In this document: piece by piece, positions 15,138-20,971 of the stretch
Position numbering within the stretch: the first letter of the stretch is position 1
How the letters are laid out: the number at the start of each line of letters is the position of its first letter
Notes under the pieces: generated by a model
Database searches by the model: none
Told to the model about the DNA's origin: nothing
What the model saw: the letters and a program-made list of their open reading frames with translations, nothing else
Translations under genes and position numbers: made by a program
Source of the DNA: DAOMOP01 sp035444405
GTDB taxonomy: Bacteria > Pseudomonadota > Gammaproteobacteria > Burkholderiales > Rhodocyclaceae
NCBI GenBank assembly: GCA_035444405.1
Contig: DAOMOP010000050.1
Location: 1-20,971 of the forward strand
Length of the DNA stretch: 20,971 nt
Reading direction: 5' to 3'

Positions 15138-17755
15138 TCAGGCGGTCACGGCCTTGGCCGTCTTGCCGCCTTCGCGGCGCACGCGCGCCTTCTGCAGCGC
15201 GACGACGAGGCCGAGCAGGATCAGCGCGGGGATGTACATCCACTCCTTGGCGGGGCGGTCCTGCGCGGGCAGCTCGATGCGCGTGATCGCGAAGCCCTGC
15301 TCGAGGCCGAGGCGCGCGGCCGGGCTGCCGAAACGCACTCCCATCACCTGCGTCTGGCCGCCGAATTCCATCAGCGTCAGGCCCATCGCGCCGAGCCGCT
15401 CGCCTGCACTGTCGGCCGGCTCACCGAGCGGCAGCAGCACGCCCTTGGAGACATCGTTGCCTTCGAGCGAGATGCCTTCGATCCAAACGCGCAAATTGGC
15501 GTTGCGCGGCGCGGCCTCGACGAGCTCGGTGAGCCGTGTCGCCGGCACCTCTTCGTACGGATCGGAGATCATGTCCATCCAGAAGCCGGGTCGCAGCAAC
15601 GTGAAGGCGACGAGGATCAGCGCGAGCGACTCGTGCAGTTTGCTGCGGGTCAGGAACCAGCCCTGGGTGGCGGCCGCGAACACCAGCATCGCGACGATCG
15701 CGCTGCTGACGACGAGCAGGAACAGCCACACCGAATCGATGCCGATCAGCAGCAGCTGGGTGTTGAAGATGAAGATGAACGGCAGGATCGCCGTGCGCAT
15801 CGAGTAGATGAATGCCTGCACGCCGGTCGCGATCGGGTCGCAGCGGGCCACGCCGGCGGCGGCGTAGGAGGCGAGTCCGACCGGTGGCGTCACGTCGGCC
15901 ATCAGCCCGAAGTAGAACACGAACAGATGCACGGCGATCAGCGGCACGAGCAGCCCGCTCTGCGAGCCGAGCTCGACCACCACCGGCGCCATCAGCGTCG
16001 ACACGACGATGTAGTTGGCGGTGGTCGGCAGGCCCATGCCGAGCACGAGGCTGATCAGCGCGACCATCAGCAGCATGATGACCAGGTTGCCGCCGGAGAT
16101 CGCCTCGACGAGCTCGGTCAGCACCAGCCCGACGCCGGTCAGCGTGACCGTGCCGACGATGATGCCGGCCGCGGCGGTCGCCACGCCGATCGCGATCATG
16201 TTGCGCGCGCCGGTCGACAGGCCGTCGTAGAGATCGCGGAAACCGCGCCCGAACTCGCTGCCGACGTGGCCCTTGCGGCGCAGCAGCGCGGTGATCGGGC
16301 GCTGGGTGACGAGGATGAAGATCATGAAGGCCGTCGCCCAGAAGGCCGACAGCCCCGGCGAGAGCTGCTCGATCATCAGATTCCAGATCAGCGCGACGAC
16401 CGGCAGCAGGTAGTGCAGGCCCGACAGCAGTGTCTCGCGCACCGGCGGCAGCTCGGTGATCGGGTCGTTCGGGTCGTCCATGTGCAGCTCGGGCACGCGC
16501 GAGGACACCCACAGCAGGTAGAGGTAGGCGGCCAGCATCAGCAGCGAGATGATCACGATCGACGCGTCACCGGCGACGGTCTTGATCCAGCCCAGGCCCC
16601 AGTAGACCACGCCGGCGAGAATCACCAGCCCGCTCACCGTCATTCCGGTCGACAGCAGGCGGGCCTGCCAGCTGCGCTCGGACAGCCGCCGCGGCAACCC
16701 CTCGATGCCGGCACGCACCGCCTCGAGGTGCACGATATAGAACAGCGCGATGTACGAGATCAGTGCCGGCAGGATCGCGTGCTTCAACACCTGCGTGTAG
16801 GGAATGCCGACGTATTCGACCATCAGAAAGGCCGCCGCGCCCATCACCGGCGGCATGATCTGGCCATTGACCGAGGCCGACACCTCGACGGCGCCGGCCT
16901 TTTTCGCCGGGTAGCCGACGCGCTTCATCAGCGGGATCGTGAAGGTGCCGGTGGTGACGACGTTGGCGATCGACGAGCCCGAGATCACGCCGGTCGCCGC
17001 CGACGCGAACACCGCCGCCTTGGCCGGTCCGCCGCGGAAGTGGCCGAGCATCGACACCGCGGACTTGATGAAATAGTTGCCCGCGCCGGCGGTCTCGAGC
17101 AGCGCACCGAACAGCACGAACAGGAAGATGAAGCTCGTCGACACCCCCAGCGCGACGCCGAACACGCCTTCGGTGGTGAGCCACAGATGACTCATGCCGC
17201 GCGCCAGCGAAGCGCCGCGGTGCGCGATGATGTCGGGCATGTACGGGCCGAGGAAGATGTAGACCATGAACAGCACCGCGAGGATCACCATCGGCAGGCC
17301 GAGCGAGCGGCGCGCCGCCTCGAGCAGCAGCGTGATGCCGATCACCGCGACGGCGAGGTCGGTGCTCGTCGGCAGGCCCGGCCGCTCGGACAGCTCGCGG
17401 TAGAAGAGATAGATGTAGCCGGCGCAGAAGGCCGCAGCGAAGGCGAGCAGCCAGTCGACCAGCGGCACGCGCTCGCGTGGCGAACGCTTGAAGGCGGGAT
17501 AGGCGAGAAAGGCGAGGAATACCGCGAACGCGAGATGGATTGCGCGTGCCTCGGTGTCGTTGAGGATCAGGAAGCCGAGCGTGAAGGGCAGCGGCGAGGC
17601 GATCCAGAGCTGGAACAGCGACCACGCGATGGCGACGGCGGCGATGACCGCCGCCGTGCTGCCGGCTTGCGCCCGCCGGTGTCCGATTCGGCCACCAGCC
17701 GTTTGAGCTCTTCGTCGCTCAGCTCGTGATGTTGCGGCTTTTGCAGCTCAGCCAT
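15138..17755 (-). pseudogene. TRAP transporter fused permease (DctQ-DctM-DUF3394), frameshifted near the 5' end
   Basis: Fused TRAP permeases of the TAXI type move carboxylate-like solutes with a sodium or proton gradient. The main open part (15138-17468) gives 776 residues with many membrane helices. It includes the DctM-like core (GVISGSSIANVVTTGTFTIP, then ASVNGQIMPPVMGAAAFLM) and GMGLPTTANYIVVSTL. A C-terminal DUF3394-type domain follows, with a PDZ-like GSPAARLGLEQGF segment and a last helix. The natural start is the ATG at 17753-17755, with GAGGAGAG upstream and the family N-terminus HHELSDEELKRLVAESDTGG. That frame stops at 17567. The remainder, AVIAAIAVAWSLFQLWIASP and onward, lies in another frame. 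The switch is at about 17661-17668. Restoring 4 bp (a second GGCC-type unit) gives an 873-residue protein of expected layout. It is either a real null allele or a sequencing/assembly error. Confidence 0.85.
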
Positions 17756-17875
17756 GGGCCGCTCTCCTCGCAGTAGGCCTGCCGGTCGGAGGCGCGGTGC
17801 GAAGCCTGCGCCGCGGTGCCCGGCATCGGGTTACGGCGATACGGTGCGGGCAGGCCGCCGTACCGGGAATTGATC

Positions 17876-17942
17876 GGGCCGTCGTCGCACGGCCCGTTGC
17901 GGACACCCCGTGTCGCGGCGCGGCGAGGTCCGGCGCCGCGCC
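17876..17942 (-). other. Two stable stem-loops between the TAXI receptor and TRAP permease genes
   Basis: Just after the TAXI stop (17951) a 9 bp GC stem (17917-17925 with 17934-17942, 8-base loop) is followed by a second 7 bp stem, GGGCCGT/ACGGCCC (17876-17882 with 17889-17895). Neither has a U-run on the transcribed strand. Such structures often protect the upstream mRNA or reduce read-through, so that binding protein exceeds permease. That role is inferred here. The whole gap is 195 bp with no gene. Confidence 0.45.
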
Positions 17943-17950
17943 CGCCGAGC

Positions 17951-18919
17951 TTACATCCAGCCGCGCTCCTTGTAGTAGCGCACGGCCCCGTCATGCAGTG
18001 GCGCCGACAGACCGTTCTTGATCATGGCCTCGGGCTCGAGGTTTGCAAAGGCCGGATGCAGGCGCTTGAAATCCTCGATGTTGTCGAACACCGCTTTCAC
18101 CATCGTGTAGACGACGTCCTCGGGCGTGTTGGTCGAGGTCACGAAGGTCGCCAGCACGCCGTAGGTCGGCGTCGGATCCGGATTGTTCGCATAGAGTCCG
18201 CCCGGAATCTCGACCTTCGCATAATACGGATGCTCGCCGACGAGCTTGTCGACCGCCGGGCCGGTCAGCGGCACGAGCTTCGCGCCGCAGGTCGTGGTCG
18301 GATCCTGGATGTTGGCCGACGGGTGGCCGACGCCGTAGAAGAAGCCGTCGATCTTGTTGTCGCACAGCGCCGCACCGTGCTCGTCGGCGCGCAGCTCGGA
18401 GGCGAGCGAGAAATCGGCGGTGGTCCAGCCCATCGCGCTCAGCAGCTCGTCCATCGACGCGCGCGTGCCCGAGCCCGGGTTGCCGACGTTGAAGCGCTTG
18501 CCCTTCAGATCCTCGAAGGACTTGGCGTTGAGCTCCTTGCGCGTGAGCACCGTGAAGGGTTCCGGGTGCAGCGAGAACACCGCGCGCAGTTCCTTGTTCG
18601 GCCCGGCCTCGGCGAAGGTGCTGCTGCCGTTGTAGGCGTGATACTGCCAGTCGGACTGCGCGACGCCGAAGTCGAGCTCGCCGGCGCGGATCGTGTTCAG
18701 GTTGAACACCGAACCGCCGGTGCTCTCGACCGAGCAGCGGATGCCGTGCTGGGCGCGATTCATGTTGATCAGGCGGCAGATCGCGCCGCCGGCCGCGTAG
18801 TACACCCCGGTGACCCCGCCGGTGCCGATGGTGACGAATTTCTGCTGGGCGTGGACGGGGGCGGTGGCCAGTGTGCCGACGAGAGTGAATGCGGCTGCGA
18901 GTGCGGTCAGCTTCTTCAT
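17951..18919 (-). CDS. TAXI-family TRAP transporter solute-binding protein
   Basis: TAXI proteins are periplasmic receptors that deliver solute to fused TRAP permeases. The 322-residue precursor has a signal peptide (MKKLTALAAAFTLVGTLATAPVHA, 1-24). The TAXI core begins KFVTIGTGGVTGVYYAAGGAICRLIN, then VESTGGSVFNLNTIRAGELDFGVAQSDWQYHA, and the GNPGSGTRASMDELL segment follows. The ATG at 18917-18919 is preceded by AAGGAGGA at good distance. The frame stays open upstream to 19516, but that part lies antisense to nothing sensible for the family and overlaps the dadA-like gene. The permease gene follows after 195 bp. Known TAXI ligands include glutamate or dicarboxylate-type compounds; the ligand here is not determinable. 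It keeps a full reading frame even though the permease gene is broken. Confidence 0.93.
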   Translation of the reverse strand: MKKLTALAAAFTLVGTLATAPVHAQQKFVTIGTGGVTGVYYAAGGAICRLINMNRAQHGIRCSVESTGGSVFNLNTIRAGELDFGVAQSDWQYHAYNGSSTFAEAGPNKELRAVFSLHPEPFTVLTRKELNAKSFEDLKGKRFNVGNPGSGTRASMDELLSAMGWTTADFSLASELRADEHGAALCDNKIDGFFYGVGHPSANIQDPTTTCGAKLVPLTGPAVDKLVGEHPYYAKVEIPGGLYANNPDPTPTYGVLATFVTSTNTPEDVVYTMVKAVFDNIEDFKRLHPAFANLEPEAMIKNGLSAPLHDGAVRYYKERGWM

Positions 18920-19136
18920 GCGCGAATCCTCCTTTTCTTCTGGCTTCGATGGCGCAGGGCGTGCCGGCGCGGGGGCGCGTCGCCCTGCAATCGTGTGGCA
19001 TTTCCTGATCCGAGGATAAACACTAGCGCGTGTGCGTCCGCATTGCCAGCTAGGGATAGCCTTATGCGGGTATACCCGAGGTCGCGCAGCGGAAGGCCGG
19101 ATCAGCGAGGCATGCGTTCGCTGCGTCGAGCCGCGT
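18920..19136 (-). promoter_or_regulatory. Intergenic region upstream of the TAXI gene, with a 12 bp palindrome
   Basis: The 217 bp between the dadA-like stop and the TAXI start contains the perfect palindrome CGGGTATACCCG (19067-19078), about 148 bases before the TAXI ATG. On the minus strand CTGGCAATGCGGACGCA (19033-19049) has the GG-N10-GC spacing of a sigma-54 promoter, with a good -24 but a poor -12 half. The region is a candidate promoter and operator for the transporter genes. No other gene is seen in it. Confidence 0.4.
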
Positions 19137-20426
19137 CTATGCCTTGGTGCTGCTACGCCAGCCGCTCGGCCGGCTCGCGTCGAGGCGGAAGCCGTCGTCG
19201 GGGATGGCCGGAGCGCGTGCCGCCAAGCGGTCGGCGAGCACGCTCGCGCTGCCGGCCGCGAGCGTGAAGCCGAGCGCGCCGTGACCGACGTTGAGCCACA
19301 GATTGTCGGCGCCGGCGCGGTCGATGATCGGCCGCCCGGTCGGCGTGGCCGGCCGCAGGCCGCTCCAGGCACTGACCGCGGCGGCGTCGATCCAGTTGCC
19401 GAAGCACTCGCGCGTCTCGGCCACCAGTGTGGCGATGCGGTCCGATGCGATGCGCTCGTCGTTGCCGACGATGTCGGCCATGCCGGCCACGCGCAACTGC
19501 GCGCCGAGGCGCGCATAGACGATCTTGCGCTGGAAATCGGTCACGCTGACCGTCGGCGCGCACGCGTCGGCACCAATCGGCACGCTGATGCTGTAGCCCT
19601 TGACCGGATAAATCGGCAGCTCGATGCGCAGTGGGCGCATCATCGCCGGGGCGGCCGCGCCGCTCGCGATCACGCAGGCGTCGCAGGCGATGGGTCCCTG
19701 GTCGGTGAGGACGGCGGCGATGCGCTCTTGCGCACGTTCGAAGCCGCGCACCGCGTGTCCGAGCGCAAGACGCACCGGGTTGGGGCCTTGCTCCATGCGC
19801 GCGGCCAGTGCCTGGCACAGCTTCAGGCAGTCGCCGGCATCCTCGCTCGGCGTGTGGATGCCGCCGTGGATGTGCCCGCGCAGGCGCTCGAGGGCCGGCT
19901 CGAGCGCGATGCATGCGTCGCCGTCGAGGGCGTGCTGCTCGTCGGCGAGCTCGGGCGTGGCCTCGAGCAGGCGGCGCGCCGATGCGAAGGTGGCGACATC
20001 GCGATGCACGACCAGCTTGCCGTTGGGCACGAAGTCGAACGCGAGCCCGTGCGTGTCGACGAGCTCATGCACCAGCGCCTGGCTGTGCAGCGCGAGCGGC
20101 AGCAGGCTCGCGACCGAGCGCAGCTTGTCGTGCTCGTTGCACGACTGCAGAAAGCGCAGCAGCCAGCGCCACTGGTCCGGGTCGAAGCGCGGACGGAAAC
20201 GCACCGGTGCGTCGCGGCGCAGCATCCAGCCGGGAATCTTCGCGAGCACGTCGGGATCCGCGAGCGGCGCGATGTAGCGGTAGCTCAACTGTCCGCCATT
20301 GGCGTGGCTGGTGCCCGTGCCGACCTCGCCGGCGCGGTCGACGATGGTGACGCGATGGCCGTCCTGCCGCAGATACCAGGCGCTGGTGAGGCCGACGATG
20401 CCGGCGCCGACGACGACGATGTGCAT
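19137..20426 (-). CDS. dadA: DadA-like D-amino acid dehydrogenase, FAD-dependent
   Basis: DadA oxidatively deaminates D-amino acids to 2-oxo acids at the inner face of the membrane and passes electrons to the respiratory chain. The 429-residue product begins MHIVVVGAGIVGLTSAWYL, the GxGxxG FAD-binding fold, with the acidic end of strand 2 at VDRAG. Later segments match DadA in order: SHANGGQLS, YPVKGYSISVPI, RVAGMADIVG, SAWSGLRPATPTGRPIIDR and the second FAD motif NLWLNVGHGALGFTLAAGSA. Length is almost that of E. coli DadA (432). Starts at 20444 and 20480 are in frame, but the ATG at 20424-20426 puts the FAD motif at the extreme N-terminus as in the family. Substrate could be another amino acid or amine, since the DAO family is broad. 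Same strand as the TAXI-TRAP genes; diverges from LysR. Confidence 0.85.
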   Translation of the reverse strand: MHIVVVGAGIVGLTSAWYLRQDGHRVTIVDRAGEVGTGTSHANGGQLSYRYIAPLADPDVLAKIPGWMLRRDAPVRFRPRFDPDQWRWLLRFLQSCNEHDKLRSVASLLPLALHSQALVHELVDTHGLAFDFVPNGKLVVHRDVATFASARRLLEATPELADEQHALDGDACIALEPALERLRGHIHGGIHTPSEDAGDCLKLCQALAARMEQGPNPVRLALGHAVRGFERAQERIAAVLTDQGPIACDACVIASGAAAPAMMRPLRIELPIYPVKGYSISVPIGADACAPTVSVTDFQRKIVYARLGAQLRVAGMADIVGNDERIASDRIATLVAETRECFGNWIDAAAVSAWSGLRPATPTGRPIIDRAGADNLWLNVGHGALGFTLAAGSASVLADRLAARAPAIPDDGFRLDASRPSGWRSSTKA

Positions 20427-20549
20427 GACTTCGAGGCTCCGCATGGGGTGGCCGTCGCTCTGCGGCCGTTCGCCGGCCACTATGGGGCTTGCGGCCGGCG
20501 ACGGGCATGTGGATCATGGCGAAAGGTATGTTCTGGAGGCATGGATGCG
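20427..20549. promoter_or_regulatory. Divergent promoter region of dadA-like gene and LysR regulator
   Basis: The 123 bp gap lies between two divergent start codons and must hold both promoters and probably the LysR operator. I did not find a clear T-N11-A box or good -35/-10 pair, so no precise site is given. Confidence 0.4.
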
Positions 20550-20971
20550 ATGCGGCTGCGCCAGATCGAGGTGTTTCGGGCGGTGATGCTCGCCGGCTCG
20601 GTCAGCGAGGCCGCGCGCATGCTGCATGTGTCGCAGCCGGTGGTGTCGCGCGTGCTGCGCCATGCCGAGGTCGGCCTCGGCTTTGCGCTGTTCGAGCGCA
20701 GCCGCGGCCGCCTCGCGCCGACGCCGGAGGCCCATGCGCTGTTCACGCAGGTGCAGCGCGCGTGGGGCGAGATCGAGCGCATCGACGCGCTGTCGGCGAA
20801 TCTGCGCCGCGGCGCCTCGGGCCTGCTGCGCGTGGCCGCGACGCCATCGCTGGCGACCAGCGTGCTGCCCGCCGCGCTCGCGGCGATGCGTGCCGCGCAC
20901 CCCGGCGTCGAGTGCGACCTGTGGGCGAGCCACACGCACGAGATCGCCGCGCACTTGCTTGCCTACGAGGT
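20550..20971 (+). CDS. LysR-family transcriptional regulator (partial, runs off window)
   Basis: Visible are the first 140 residues: a LysR winged helix-turn-helix (MRLRQIEVFRAVMLAGSVSEAARMLHVSQPVVSRVLRHAE, about 1-60), then the linker helix and the start of the effector domain at GLLRVAATPSLATSVLP. The ATG at 20550 lies ten bases after GGAGG (20535-20539). An in-frame ATG at 20541 is only one base from it and is less likely. The regulator diverges from the dadA-like gene across 123 bp, the usual arrangement for a LysR protein controlling its neighbour. The co-inducer and the missing C-terminal half cannot be judged. Confidence 0.9.
   Translation, partial: MRLRQIEVFRAVMLAGSVSEAARMLHVSQPVVSRVLRHAEVGLGFALFERSRGRLAPTPEAHALFTQVQRAWGEIERIDALSANLRRGASGLLRVAATPSLATSVLPAALAAMRAAHPGVECDLWASHTHEIAAHLLAYE

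Noticed and set aside
18920..19516. N-terminal extension of the TAXI frame to 521 residues
   Set aside because: A signal peptide begins at the ATG 18919 with a strong ribosome site, and the extension overlaps the dadA-like gene in another frame.
1..20971. Mobile elements, CRISPR arrays, tRNA or rRNA genes
   Set aside because: No transposase, integrase, regular spaced repeats, cloverleaf with CCA end or rRNA-like sequence was recognised. No defence or phage genes were seen.

Overview
The window is GC-rich, gene-dense chromosomal DNA from a proteobacterium. The gene content points to a betaproteobacterium, probably of the Rhodocyclales (Azoarcus/Thauera-like): an Rnf complex with RseC, a 1606-residue NAD-glutamate dehydrogenase, UbiB, a SPOR-domain protein followed by periplasmic DsbA, and a fused TRAP permease with a TAXI receptor. 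This placement is inferred from gene families and composition. I saw no rRNA, tRNA, CRISPR array, transposase or phage gene.

Left arm (1-3889, minus strand): an operon read as rseC-rnfA-rnfB-rnfC-rnfD, with gaps of 24 bp or less and an ATGA overlap between rnfC and rnfD. It encodes a membrane-bound, ion-coupled ferredoxin:NAD oxidoreductase (Rnf/Rsx) and its RseC partner. The last gene is anomalous. After about 160 RnfD residues the same reading frame continues as the membrane domain of an NCS1 (purine/cytosine permease-like) transporter up to the window edge, so RnfD is either a real chimera or an assembly misjoin. An AT-rich 326 bp region separates this operon from a divergent Lrp/AsnC regulator (4216-4662).

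Middle (4693-10063): ubiB (minus) diverges from argS (plus). argS is followed closely by a FtsN-like SPOR protein and a periplasmic DsbA. A small, divergent PilZ-like protein comes next and ends at a strong stem-loop.

Right arm (10239-20971): gdhB (plus) runs convergently into a minus-strand cluster read as dadA-like oxidase, TAXI binding protein, fused TRAP permease (DctQ-DctM-DUF3394). A LysR regulator, cut by the window end, diverges from dadA. The TRAP permease gene is frameshifted near its 5' end. Together these genes suggest uptake and oxidative deamination of an amino acid or related acid feeding 2-oxoglutarate, but the substrate cannot be read from the sequence.

Most of the window is ordinary housekeeping and metabolic DNA. 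I do not see a convincing new multi-gene system. The items most worth checking are the RnfD-NCS1 junction, the TRAP frameshift, and several palindromic or hairpin elements in the intergenic regions.
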